Shown: positions 56,560 to 64,000 of the stretch, piece after piece
Numbering within the stretch: position 1 is the stretch's first letter
Layout: every line of letters starts with the position of its first letter
DNA from: Pseudomonas sp. KU26590
GTDB lineage: Bacteria > Pseudomonadota > Gammaproteobacteria > Pseudomonadales > Pseudomonadaceae
Assembly: GCF_026153515.1 (NCBI RefSeq)
Contig: NZ_CP110644.1
Location: 2,819,501-2,883,500, forward strand
DNA: 64,000 nucleotides
Direction of reading: 5' to 3'
Notes under the pieces: generated by a model
The model's input: only the letters and a program-made list of their open reading frames with translations
The model's database searches: none
Told to the model about the DNA's origin: nothing
Program-made: the position numbers and the translations under genes

Positions 56560-56586
56560 GCACTTGAACTGATACTTTTTTGCACT
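56560..56586 (-). promoter_or_regulatory. Candidate MtlR operator
   Basis: Minus strand: AGTGC (56582-56586) repeated as AGTGC (56560-56564), a 22-bp direct-repeat step with AAAAAAGTATCAGTTCA between. The proximal half ends 10 bp upstream of the -35, as expected for an AraC-type activator. AGTGC-based direct repeats are reported for MtlR of P. fluorescens, from memory with a slightly different spacing. Confidence 0.5.
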
Positions 56587-56675
56587 GCAGTTTCCGGGGG
56601 GCACGCCGCAGAACTGCGCCAGCGCACGGGGCGGCGCAGTTCCAGCGTAGTCGACAGGGCCGAAGAGGGAGCGAA

Positions 56676-57581
56676 TCAGTACAGGTTTTGTTCGGTCAGG
56701 CGCTGCACGGCGAGTCGGCGATAGTGCGAAGGGGTCATGCCTTTAAGCTTCTGGAAGCGCCGATTGAAGTTGGAGATGTTATTGAAACCGGACTCGAAGC
56801 AGACGTCGGTCACCGGCCGGTCGCCATCGGCGAGCAGTTCGCAGGACTTGCTGATGCGCAGCCGGTTGACGAATTCGACAAAGCAGCGCCCGGTGGCTTG
56901 CTTGAACACCCGGGAAAAGTAGGTCGGCTTCATGCCCAGGTACTCGGCCACTTCTTCCAGCGGCAGCTCCCGGGCGTAGTGGGTAAAGATGTATTCCACG
57001 GCTTTGTTGGTGCGCTCCACGGCGTGATCATCGGACAGCTGCGACGCCGTAGTACCCGACAACAGCTGGAAATCATCACTCGCCGCCAGCACCTCCAACA
57101 GAATGAAGAAATGCCCCAGGCGGGTCATGCCCGTGGTGTCGGCGATTTTCTGCATCAGTCTGGTGGCTTGGCGGATGGTGCGCTTGCAGCGAAATTCGAT
57201 GCCGTACCGCGCGCGTTCGAGCAGCGGTGCCAGGGTCTTGAGTTCGGCGAACACCTGATTGCCGCTTTCGAGCAGCTCTTCGGTGAAGTTAACCAGCATG
57301 TCGCGCTTGGGCACCACCTCGTCTTCCTCGATCTGGCTGATCCAGTTGTGCGGAAGATGGGGGCCGGTGAGAAACAGCGTCTCAGGGTAGAAATTGCCGA
57401 TGTAATCGCCGACGAAGACCTTGCCGGAACTGGCAACGATGAGGTGCAGCTCGAATTCCTTATGGAAATGCCAGCGCACCAACGGGCAGGGAAACCCGTG
57501 CTCGCGGTAGATGATCGACAGGCCATTGTGGTCGTCCATCAGCTCGTAGGAAGGGTCGGTGACTCTTGTTGTTTTGGTCAT
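56676..57581 (-). CDS. mtlR: Mannitol operon activator, AraC/XylS family
   Basis: A 301-aa regulator, the size of P. fluorescens MtlR. N-terminal cupin-like sensor (CPLVRWHFHKEFELHLIVASSGKVFVGDYIGNFYPE) is followed by two C-terminal helix-turn-helix motifs (LPLEEVAEYLGMKPTYFSRVFKQATG and RPVTDVCFESGFNNISNFNRRFQKLKGMTPSHYRR). It lies directly upstream of mtlE on the same strand. Mannitol, sorbitol or arabinitol as inducer is known for the family, not visible here. Confidence 0.93.
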   Translation of the reverse strand: MTKTTRVTDPSYELMDDHNGLSIIYREHGFPCPLVRWHFHKEFELHLIVASSGKVFVGDYIGNFYPETLFLTGPHLPHNWISQIEEDEVVPKRDMLVNFTEELLESGNQVFAELKTLAPLLERARYGIEFRCKRTIRQATRLMQKIADTTGMTRLGHFFILLEVLAASDDFQLLSGTTASQLSDDHAVERTNKAVEYIFTHYARELPLEEVAEYLGMKPTYFSRVFKQATGRCFVEFVNRLRISKSCELLADGDRPVTDVCFESGFNNISNFNRRFQKLKGMTPSHYRRLAVQRLTEQNLY

Positions 57582-57689
57582 GCGGGTGCCGATCTGGAGA
57601 GAGGCGTGGGGCTAATGTGCACTATTTGTTGGGCGGAATACAGATGCGGGTTTTAAACGAACACCACCTCGAACTTTTGCGGTGTGCTG

Positions 57690-58735
57690 TACGACGTCTT
57701 CCCGGCTAAAGCCGGTCCCACCAGGTGATCGCGTGTTCAGCAGGACCGGCTTCAGCCGGGAAGAGGCCAGTTCGAGCACCATCAATTCTGCATTGTGAGG
57801 TCCGACGCTTTCCCGGCTAAAGCCAGTCCTACAGGCTGAACGCGGTGTTCAGTAGGACCGGCTTCAGCCGGGAAGAGGCCAGCCTGAGCACCATCAATTC
57901 TGCGGTGTGACGGCTGCCGTCTTCCCGGCTAAAGCCAGTCCTACAGGCCGAACGCGGCGCTTCAGTGGGACCGTCTTCAGCCGGGAAGAGGCCAGTTCGA
58001 ACACCATCAATCTGTATTGTGAGGTCCGACGTCTTCCCGGCTAAAGCCAGTCCTACAGGCTGAACGCGGCGCTTCAGTGGGACCGTCTTCAGCCGGGATG
58101 AGGCCAGTCTGAGCACCATCAATTCTGCATTGTGAGGTCTGACGCTTTCCCGGCTAAAGCCAGTCCTACAGGCTGAACGCGGTGCTTCAGTGGGACCGGC
58201 TTCAGCCGGGATGAGGCCAGTCTGAGCACCATCAATTCTGCATTGTGAGGTCTGACGCTTTCCCGGCTAAAGCCAGTCCTACAGGCCGAACGCGGCGCTT
58301 CAGTGGGACCGTCTTCAGCCGGGATGAGGCCAGTCTGAGCACCATCAATTCTGCATTGTGAGGTCTGACGCTTTCCCGGCTAAAGCCAGTCCTACAGGCT
58401 GAACGCGGTGCTTCAGTGGGACCGGCTTCAGCCGGGAAGAGGCCAGTTCGAACACCATCAATCTGTATTGTGAGGTCCGACGTCTTCCCGGCTGAAGCCG
58501 GTCCTACAGGCCGAACGCGGCGCTTCAGTGGGACCGGCTTCAGCCGGGAAGAGGCCAGCCTGAGCACCATCAATTCTGCGGTGTGACGGCTGCCGTCTTC
58601 CCGGCTAAAGCCAGTCCTACAGGCTGAACGCGGTGCTTCAATGGGACCGGCTTCAGCCGGGAAGACGCCGGTTCGAACACCATCGAGTATGCGGAGTGAC
58701 GGCTGCCGTCTTCCGGCGAAAGCCAGTCTGTTTGC
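57690..58735. repeat. REP-doublet tandem array, nine units of 112-113 bp
   Basis: REP cores recur at 57742, 57854, 57967, 58079, 58192, 58305, 58418, 58530 and 58643. Units alternate between spacer subtypes (GAGCACCATCAATTCTGC and GAACACCATCAATCTGTA), and most second cores read AAAGCCAGTCCTAC. Several first cores read GACCGTCTTCAGCC. The spacer is the inverse of that in the array at 1-515. No gene. Confidence 0.93.
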
Positions 58736-58820
58736 CCATTCAAGATAGGTCAGGCGCGCGCTTGCCCGAACAACAATCTGCTCAGGCCTTGTCGACGGTA
58801 AGCCTGTTGGCTATCGCAGC

Positions 58821-59720
58821 CTAACGTCCGGCTCTGTCAGTTCGAGTATTTTTTGAGTGGCCCCGGACGTCGCGAGCAGGTGGAGCGCCAAACATCCGCG
58901 CATATTCACGGGTGAATTGCGACAGGCTTTCATAGCCAACCGCCAGGGCGACGCCAGCAACATGACCCGGGTCGGCGAATAGCCTGCGACGGGCTTCATA
59001 GAGCCTGAGATGCTTTTGGTACTGGAGCGGAGACATGCCCGTGCTTGCCTTGAAACTTCGATGGAAAGACGATGGGCTCATGTTGGCCAGATTGGCGAGA
59101 TGTGCCACGCGCAAAGCGGTGGAGTAGTTTGCCTTGATCCAGTCTAACGCCTTCCTTATTCGTGAAAACCGACTGTCGATGCTGGCCACTTGTCGCAGGA
59201 CCGCACCTTGCGGGCCGCGCAACAAACGAAAGAGGATCTCCCGTTCCAGCAACGGGGCCATGACCGCAATCTCATCCTGACGCTCCATCAGGCGCAGCAT
59301 GCGAAGCCAGGCGTCCAACAGGTCTTCGCTGGCCTGACTGACGCAGAAGCTTCGATGATCTGGAGTCTCGTCAAGCCCCTGCGCATCGCGTAGCAGGTCA
59401 GCCACCACCGAACGGTCAAAGGTCAAGCGGACTGCGAGGTAGGGAGCGCTGGCGCTTGCCTGGACGATCTCCCCGATCACAGGGACATCAATGGAAGCGA
59501 TGAAGGTATGTCCGGCGGTATAGCGCAGGACTTGGCTCCCAATGACGAGCCGCTTTTCACCCTGCAGGATTAGGCTAACGACGGGTCGGTAGATATCTGG
59601 GGCAAGCTGGGTAGGCGCACAGACCTTAAGGATGTCAACACGCGGCATGTTAGTCAGTGTCAGCACGCCGATAGCACGCTGCTCAACAAACGATTTAATG
59701 ACCCTAATGACGTCGTGCAT
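58821..59720 (-). CDS. AraC-family transcriptional regulator
   Basis: A 299-aa regulator with an AraC_N-type sensor (VCAPTQLAPDIYRPVVSLILQGEKRLVIGSQVLRYTAGHTFIASIDVPV) and C-terminal double helix-turn-helix (LRVAHLANLANMSPSSFHRSFKASTGMSPLQYQKHLRLYEARRRL and VAGVALAVGYESLSQFTREYARMFG). This is the subgroup often divergent to, and controlling, an oxidoreductase, as here (SDR at 59879). The frame extends to a GTG at 59768; the ATG at 59720 is chosen, but both ribosome sites are weak. Several codons (CTA, TTA) are less GC-biased than in neighbours, hinting at later acquisition. Confidence 0.85.
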   Translation of the reverse strand: MHDVIRVIKSFVEQRAIGVLTLTNMPRVDILKVCAPTQLAPDIYRPVVSLILQGEKRLVIGSQVLRYTAGHTFIASIDVPVIGEIVQASASAPYLAVRLTFDRSVVADLLRDAQGLDETPDHRSFCVSQASEDLLDAWLRMLRLMERQDEIAVMAPLLEREILFRLLRGPQGAVLRQVASIDSRFSRIRKALDWIKANYSTALRVAHLANLANMSPSSFHRSFKASTGMSPLQYQKHLRLYEARRRLFADPGHVAGVALAVGYESLSQFTREYARMFGAPPARDVRGHSKNTRTDRAGR

Positions 59721-59878
59721 AGCGTGCCAGTTGCCAGATCCAGATGACCGATCAAAGCACGTTAGCACGAATGGGCAAATGACTGACCCGATCGCACAAG
59801 CATCGCTCGCGGACGCGCCGTAGGATTCTACCCATGCGCATTAACTCGCCCGCAACAGCCAGATCGAGGGAATACCTT

Positions 59879-60610
59879 ATGGACATTGGAAATGCAGTGG
59901 TCATCGTGACCGGGGCTTCATCCGGAATTGGAGAAGCCACTGCGCGCGCGGCCTCCCGTGCCGGCGCGCGGGTGGTGTTGCTAGCCCGTCGGCAGGATCG
60001 CATCGAGGCCTTGGCACTAGAGCTTGTTGATGCCTTGACAGTGGTGTGCGATGTCACCCGGCCCGAGCAGGTGCAACACGCCATCGACACCACCATCGCT
60101 AAGTTTGGACGCATCGATGCATTGATCAACAATGCGGGACAGGGACTGCATGCCACCATCGAAGACATCAAGCTGGAGGATTTCAAAGAGCTGCTCAATC
60201 TCAACACTGTGGCCCCGCTTGCCCTGATGCAGGCCGTCATCCCCTCTATGCTCAAGCAAGGACGCGGCAGCATCGTCAACGTCAGTTCGGGCGCGACGCT
60301 TGCCACCTACCCGGGTTCGGCGGCCTATACCAGCTCGAAGGCTGCGCTCAACATGCTCTCGAGCGTGGCGCGCTTAGAGCTGGCGGACGCGGGTATCGCC
60401 GTTTCCGTTGTGCACCCCTCTATCACCAGCACCGAGTTCTACGGCTCGGTGAAGTCGGGCCTTGCGTCTGCCAAGGCGCAGGAAGCCGAGACCGTTTCGT
60501 TCGCACACCCGCCAGAACGGGTGGCGGAAACGATCCTGGGTCTGATCGAAAGCGGCGATGCACAAGCCGATCTGGTCGCAAAGGAATACGGTGGCAGTTA
60601 CGAAGCCTGA
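59879..60610 (+). CDS. Short-chain dehydrogenase/reductase
   Basis: A 243-aa classical SDR. Cofactor motif TGASSGIGEATARAASRAGARV is at residues 9-30 (TGxxxGxG); Arg residues following strand 2 (LLARRQDRIEA) favour NADP(H). Structural NNAG, catalytic Ser in NVSSGA and YTSSK (Tyr, Lys) are intact. GAGGG lies 9 nt upstream of the ATG. It is divergent from the AraC regulator with 158 bp between, a usual regulator-target layout. Substrate unknown. Confidence 0.9.
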   Translation: MDIGNAVVIVTGASSGIGEATARAASRAGARVVLLARRQDRIEALALELVDALTVVCDVTRPEQVQHAIDTTIAKFGRIDALINNAGQGLHATIEDIKLEDFKELLNLNTVAPLALMQAVIPSMLKQGRGSIVNVSSGATLATYPGSAAYTSSKAALNMLSSVARLELADAGIAVSVVHPSITSTEFYGSVKSGLASAKAQEAETVSFAHPPERVAETILGLIESGDAQADLVAKEYGGSYEA

Positions 60611-60627
60611 CATCGTGACGTCCGAAG

Positions 60628-60771
60628 CCTTCCCGGCTAAAGCCAGTCCTACGGGTGTACGCGGTGTTTTCAGTGGGACCGGCTTCAGCCGGGAAGAGGC
60701 CGGTTTGCGCACCGTCAATTCTGCGACGTGACGTCCGACGCGTTCCCGGCTAAAGCCAATCCCACTAAAAC
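60628..60771. repeat. REP triplet cluster
   Basis: Three REP cores (inverted, direct, inverted), two of them with altered GGTCC (CAGTCC, CAATCC), lie between the SDR gene and the hicA remnant. The hicA reading frame is lost just downstream of this cluster. Confidence 0.8.
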
Positions 60772-60858
60772 CCTGCAGTGGGACATTGGGAATGTCTTCA
60801 GCAAGGGAGGACGCGCAAGCAGGATCGCCTCGGGGTCACGTTACATACCGTCGCTTAA

Positions 60859-60972
60859 AAGGTTTCCCGCGCGGTGGCGCAGGAAACTGCGGTGTGTACT
60901 GTCCACATCAGTCAGCAAAAGGATAGGCTGATGCGCAGCGGGGACATATTGAAACAGGCCGGCCTCAAATGA
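60859..60972 (+). pseudogene. hicA toxin remnant (C-terminus only)
   Basis: The open frame ending at TGA 60970-60972 reads VHISQQKDRLMRSGDILKQAGLK. Its last ten residues match the C-terminus typical of HicA toxins (..SILKQAGLK) and the spacing back to TV-H fits HicA. An in-frame TAA at 60856 and absence of a start or double-stranded RNA-binding N-terminus show it is broken. It ends 35 bp before hicB, the normal hicAB order and spacing. Confidence 0.6.
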
Positions 60973-61007
60973 ATGTTCCAACGCAAATGAGCTCGGAAGG
61001 ATAAAAC

Positions 61008-61409
61008 ATGAAATTACCCGTCGTTTTACATAAGGATCCCGACTCGGTGTACGGCGTCACCGTGCCTGATATCGCGGGATGTTTTTCCGCTGGCGCGACC
61101 ATTGGCCAAGCGCTGGACAATGTGAAAGAAGCCCTGGCGCTGCACTTTGAAGGGCTGGTCGCTGATGGCGAGGCGCTGCCGCAGCCGATGGACATCGACG
61201 CGCATATCAACAATCCGGACTATCAGGGCGGCGTGTGGGCTGTGGTCGAATTTGACGTGACACCGTATTTCGGCCGCTCAGTGCGGTTCAATGCAACGTT
61301 GCCGGAAGTGCTGCTGGAACGCATCGATGCCCGCGTCAGGAGCGATCAACGTTACAGATCGCGTTCGGGCTTCCTGGCGACAGCCGCGTTGCGCGAGCTG
61401 CACGAATAA
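61008..61409 (+). CDS. hicB: HicB-family antitoxin, apparently orphaned
   Basis: A 133-aa antitoxin. The N-terminal HicB partial RNase H fold (MKLPVVLHKDPDSVYGVTVPDIAGCFSAGATIGQALDNVKEALALHFEGL) is complete, followed by a ribbon-helix-helix-like C-terminus (RFNATLPEVLLERIDARVRSDQRYRSRSGFLATAALREL). GGAAGG precedes the start. It appears intact although the cognate hicA upstream is reduced to a remnant. It could act as a stand-alone repressor or neutralise a HicA elsewhere. Confidence 0.88.
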   Translation: MKLPVVLHKDPDSVYGVTVPDIAGCFSAGATIGQALDNVKEALALHFEGLVADGEALPQPMDIDAHINNPDYQGGVWAVVEFDVTPYFGRSVRFNATLPEVLLERIDARVRSDQRYRSRSGFLATAALRELHE

Positions 61410-61415
61410 GTCCGC

Positions 61416-61441
61416 GCAATGCCGCTTAGCTGCGGCATTGC
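61416..61441 (+). terminator. Hairpin after hicB
   Basis: GCAATGCCGC (61416-61425), TTAGCT loop, GCGGCATTGC (61432-61441): 10-bp perfect stem just after the hicB stop; no U-tract. Confidence 0.6.
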
Positions 61442-61480
61442 GAGCACCTTCCGCAAATGCCTTCAGAGAAGCGCCACCCC

Positions 61481-62242
61481 ATGAAAAAAGTCCTCGTGAT
61501 CGGCATCGGCGCAGGCAATCCCGAGCACATCACCGTTCAGGCGATCAAGGCGCTGAATCGCACCCGGGTGTTTTTCATCCTCGACAAGGGCTACGCCAAC
61601 GACGACCTGCTGGCGTTGCGCCGGGATATTTGCGAGCGCTACATAGAGGGGCATGACTATCGTCTGGTGCAGGTGAGCGATCCCAGGCGCAGGGACGATT
61701 CGACGTCTTATCGCAGCGGGATCGAACACTGGCACGAGCAGCGCGCCGTCCTGTTCGAGCAGTTGATCGGCGATGAAATAAAGGCGGGCGAGACCGGGGC
61801 GTTTCTGGTGTGGGGCGATCCGGCGCTGTACGACAGCACGATGCGGATTCTCGATCAGGTGCTCGCCCGCGGCCGGGAGTCATTCGCCTACGACGTCATT
61901 CCCGGCATCACCAGCGTGCAGGCGCTCGCTGCCGGGCACCGCATCGGCTTGAACCGCATTGGCGAGCCCATCAACATCACCACCGGCCGTGAGCTTGCAG
62001 CGGAGCAGGGTGGGCACATCAGCAACAGCGTGGTGATGCTCGACGCCCATTGCACCTTCGAGCGGTTCATCGACGAAGATCTGCACATCTATTGGGGCGC
62101 TTATCTTGGCAGCCCTGACGAGATGCTCATTTCAGGCCCGCTGCGCGAAGTCAGCGCGCAGATACGTCAGGCGCGGGAAACCGCGCGGGCACAGAAGGGC
62201 TGGATCATGGACACCTACTTGCTGCGCCGCGCCGTCCGCTAG
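61481..62242 (+). CDS. cobF: Precorrin-6A synthase (deacetylating)
   Basis: A 253-aa SAM-dependent methyltransferase of aerobic cobalamin synthesis that methylates C-1 of precorrin-5 and releases acetate. The tetrapyrrole methylase N-terminus is VLVIGIGAGNPEHITVQAIKAL, with FLVWGDPALYDSTMRIL and VIPGITSVQALAAGHRI as the SAM-binding loops. The ATG at 61481 gives the family start; AGAGAAG precedes it. No other cob gene is in the window, so it is separated from the rest of the pathway. Confidence 0.92.
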   Translation: MKKVLVIGIGAGNPEHITVQAIKALNRTRVFFILDKGYANDDLLALRRDICERYIEGHDYRLVQVSDPRRRDDSTSYRSGIEHWHEQRAVLFEQLIGDEIKAGETGAFLVWGDPALYDSTMRILDQVLARGRESFAYDVIPGITSVQALAAGHRIGLNRIGEPINITTGRELAAEQGGHISNSVVMLDAHCTFERFIDEDLHIYWGAYLGSPDEMLISGPLREVSAQIRQARETARAQKGWIMDTYLLRRAVR

Positions 62243-62252
62243 ACAAAACGTC

Positions 62253-63566
62253 TCAGGCGTTTTTGTTCTTGGCTTCGATCCACTGCGACATGTACTGCGT
62301 GCTTTTGTGCTGATGATGGCGAAGCATGGCGCCGGTGAAGCTGGCCGTGCGATGGGCCTGCAGCGTTTCCCGCAACGCGATGATGCGTTCGATCAGCACG
62401 GCGCAGTGGCGGTCATGGCCAAAGCGCGACGGCAGCAATTGCCAGCCGTCCTGTTGCGCCTGTTCCCAGCGCGCCCGGTCGGTGTAGAGGCTGACTGCCG
62501 CGTCCGCCAACCCTTGCGCGTCACAGGCCACGGCACCGGGAAATGCCAGTTCACCGTGCATGGCTTCGGCGCCGATGGGCGTGGTGACGGTTGGCGTGCC
62601 GCAGACCATGGCGTCGATGATCTTGCCCTTGATCCCCGCGCCGAATCGCAATGGCGCAAGGGAAACCCGCGCGGCACCCATCACCTCCAGCGCATCTTCG
62701 GCCCAGTTCATGATGTGAAACCCCTGTGCGGCGTTATGCAATGCCGCCGCCTTGGGCGGCGTGTACGCGCCATACACATGGACCTGAGCCGAGGGCAATT
62801 GCGCGCGAATCAGCGGCCAGACGGTGTTTTTCAGCCACAGCACGGCATCCCAGTTCGGCGCGTGGCGGAAGTTACCGATGGTGATGAAATGCGCGCGGTC
62901 TTCGAAGCTAAGTGGGCGATCTGGCACTTCGCGCCGCTCTTGCACAAGCAGCGGTACCCAGTGCAGCTGAGAAGCGGGTACTGAAAATGACTGGGTCAGC
63001 AGTTCGATTTCGACGTCGGACACCATCAAACTCAGGTCACTGCGGTGGATCGCTGCGATTTCGCGCTGGGCCAGGTCAGTGGTGGCCATCTGCGTGAACA
63101 ACTGCTCCCGGGACGTCTGGAAATAATCAGTGAGGTCAGCATCGGGCTTGCCGTCGAGCCGTTCCTTGACCGCCTGATGACGGGCATGGCGCAGGCTCTG
63201 CATGTCAGAAGTCTCAAGCAGACGGATCGCGTCGGGGCAGTGCTTTTCCACCCGCCAGCCGAATTGCTCTTGCATCAGAAACTGGTCGAACAACACCACG
63301 TCGGGCTGCAGCTCACTGATGAAGGCGTCAAAACTGCTGTGATTGAGGGCGATGGCGACTTCAGTGATGCCCAACGCGGTCAGATCGGCCTTGTGCTCGC
63401 CTTCGCTGGCGGCGCTGGCGAAAGTGATCTGCCAGCCCTGTTCGAGAAAACAGTCGATCAGCTGCATGACATGCCCGCTGGCCGCAGACGACTGCGGTTC
63501 GGGCCAGACGTATCCAATGATCAGCACATGGATCGGGGATCGCTGCGCCAGTTGCTCAGTTGCCAA
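62253..63566 (-). CDS. Family 4-like (group 1) glycosyltransferase
   Basis: A 437-aa GT-B fold protein. N-terminal VLIIGYVWPEPQSSAASGHVMQLIDCFLEQGW is the acceptor domain start; the C-terminal domain has FITIGNFRHAPNWDAVLWL and the nucleotide-sugar loop LAPLRFGAGIKGKIIDAMVCGTPTVTTPIGAEAM (Glu-equivalent at GAEAM). The frame starts at TTG 63566 with AAGGGC upstream and overlaps the receiver gene by 11 nt, so it is likely coupled to it; a GTG at 63527 is an alternative. Product unknown, possibly a surface glycan or glycoprotein. Confidence 0.82.
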   Translation of the reverse strand: MATEQLAQRSPIHVLIIGYVWPEPQSSAASGHVMQLIDCFLEQGWQITFASAASEGEHKADLTALGITEVAIALNHSSFDAFISELQPDVVLFDQFLMQEQFGWRVEKHCPDAIRLLETSDMQSLRHARHQAVKERLDGKPDADLTDYFQTSREQLFTQMATTDLAQREIAAIHRSDLSLMVSDVEIELLTQSFSVPASQLHWVPLLVQERREVPDRPLSFEDRAHFITIGNFRHAPNWDAVLWLKNTVWPLIRAQLPSAQVHVYGAYTPPKAAALHNAAQGFHIMNWAEDALEVMGAARVSLAPLRFGAGIKGKIIDAMVCGTPTVTTPIGAEAMHGELAFPGAVACDAQGLADAAVSLYTDRARWEQAQQDGWQLLPSRFGHDRHCAVLIERIIALRETLQAHRTASFTGAMLRHHQHKSTQYMSQWIEAKNKNA

Positions 63567-63918
63567 GAATGCCCTTTACCTTGTCACGTAGCTGGTCGAT
63601 GGAAAACGGCTTGCCGATGTTGTGCATGCCCTGGGGCACCTCAACGGAATCGGCGTAGCCACTGGCGAACAGTACCGGAATGTCGGCGCGGATCTCCCGC
63701 GCCTTGAGGGCGAGTTCTCGACCGTTCATGTCGGGCAGACCCAGATCGGTCATCATCAGGTCGATGGTCTGTTCAGCGTGGTTCAGCACCGCAAGGGCCT
63801 CGGCGGCGTCGGCTGCTTCCAGCACGTTGTACTCAAGCTCTTCGAGGACGTCGACAATCAACATCCGGACGATGTTGTCATCTTCGACCACCAGAATCGT
63901 GCGGGGTGAATCGGACAT
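63556..63918 (-). CDS. Stand-alone response-regulator receiver protein
   Basis: A 120-aa CheY-like receiver without an output domain. Acidic pair in ILVVEDDNIVRML, phospho-Asp in LMMTDLGLPDMNG, Ser/Ala in LFASGYAD and Lys in IGKPFSIDQL are all present. It resembles the receiver of the hybrid kinase at 36965 ([18 protein letters not shown]), so the two could share a kinase or phosphorelay. AAGGAAC precedes the ATG at 63918. It overlaps the glycosyltransferase gene, suggesting a linked function. Confidence 0.9.
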   Translation of the reverse strand: MSDSPRTILVVEDDNIVRMLIVDVLEELEYNVLEAADAAEALAVLNHAEQTIDLMMTDLGLPDMNGRELALKAREIRADIPVLFASGYADSVEVPQGMHNIGKPFSIDQLRDKVKGILGN

Positions 63919-64000
63919 TGCAAGTTCCTTAATTGAGCAGGGAGCGCATCGCACGGCATAGAGGTGTACGGCGTTTCGCTGGGGGGGCGCAATTGTGCCA

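Noticed and set aside
57829..58573. Open frames in the second REP array, and similar ones at 23-454
   Set aside because: Same REP-derived peptide (SRLKPVP..AGKAS) in several frames; non-coding repeat.
60728..60931. 67-codon open frame upstream of hicB as an intact toxin
   Set aside because: It starts inside a REP core and lacks HicA motifs; the HicA-like C-terminus lies in another frame and is truncated by a stop codon.

Overview
The window is a GC-rich chromosomal segment of a Pseudomonas, most likely from the P. syringae/P. fluorescens side of the genus. This rests on gene content (the mannitol operon mtlE-F-G-K-D-Y-Z with mtlR, the glgA-treZ-malQ-treY-glgX cluster, a gnd-zwf pair, galU-gor, ahpC/ahpF, cptA) and on intergenic DNA full of Pseudomonas-type REP sequences. 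No rRNA, tRNA, phage, IS element or CRISPR array was seen.

Layout. 1-8.6 kb: a REP array, then mntH, a glycosyltransferase, a PfpI/DJ-1 protein, a small lipoprotein, a GH3 hydrolase-like protein, a cupin, a TauE/SafE permease and two small conserved genes. 8.6-19.7 kb: a minus-strand cluster for glycogen/maltodextrin and trehalose metabolism, transcribed glgA-treZ-malQ-treY-(DUF2934 protein)-glgX with overlapping or nearly abutting genes from treZ to the DUF2934 gene. 20-25.4 kb: a GNAT acetyltransferase, a TerC/CBS membrane protein with a structured leader, the lipid A-core modifying enzyme CptA and a tiny coiled-coil ORF. 25.6-30.9 kb: gnd-zwf-HAD phosphatase (translationally coupled) followed by a GH15 enzyme. 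31.5-34.1 kb: alkB and small conserved genes. 34.5-41.2 kb: galU, gor, a hybrid histidine kinase, ahpC and ahpF (glutathione and peroxide defence). 41.2-42.4 kb: an eight-unit 139-bp tandem array. 42.5-46.9 kb: a DUF1883 protein, an exported M20 peptidase, an exported alpha/beta hydrolase and an Ala-rich orphan. 47.9-57.6 kb: the complete mannitol uptake and catabolism operon with its AraC-type activator. 57.7-58.7 kb: a nine-unit REP array. 58.8-64 kb: a divergent AraC regulator/SDR pair, a HicB antitoxin with a hicA remnant, cobF, a glycosyltransferase and a lone receiver protein.

The genes form coherent modules. MtlEFGK imports mannitol, MtlD oxidises it to fructose and MtlZ phosphorylates the fructose; the 6-phosphogluconate and glucose-6-phosphate dehydrogenases and galU feed and drain the hexose-phosphate pool. 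GlgA, GlgX, MalQ, TreY and TreZ interconvert alpha-glucan and trehalose, a usual stress sugar. AhpC/AhpF and Gor supply antioxidant capacity. Runs of A-R-N triplets sit in the leaders of mtlE and of the GH15 gene and suggest Hfq/Crc catabolite control.

The strongest candidate for something undescribed is a roughly 290-bp dispersed element present three times (31.2, 46.9 and 47.7 kb, both orientations). Its copies carry compensatory base changes in several stems, G-U-compatible changes that give it a polarity, and a terminator-like hairpin that competes with an alternative stem. Each copy starts at a REP half and ends against the 3' end of a convergent gene. It looks like a structured RNA or RNA-level terminator cassette that spreads with REPs. 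I do not recognise it as a named family.
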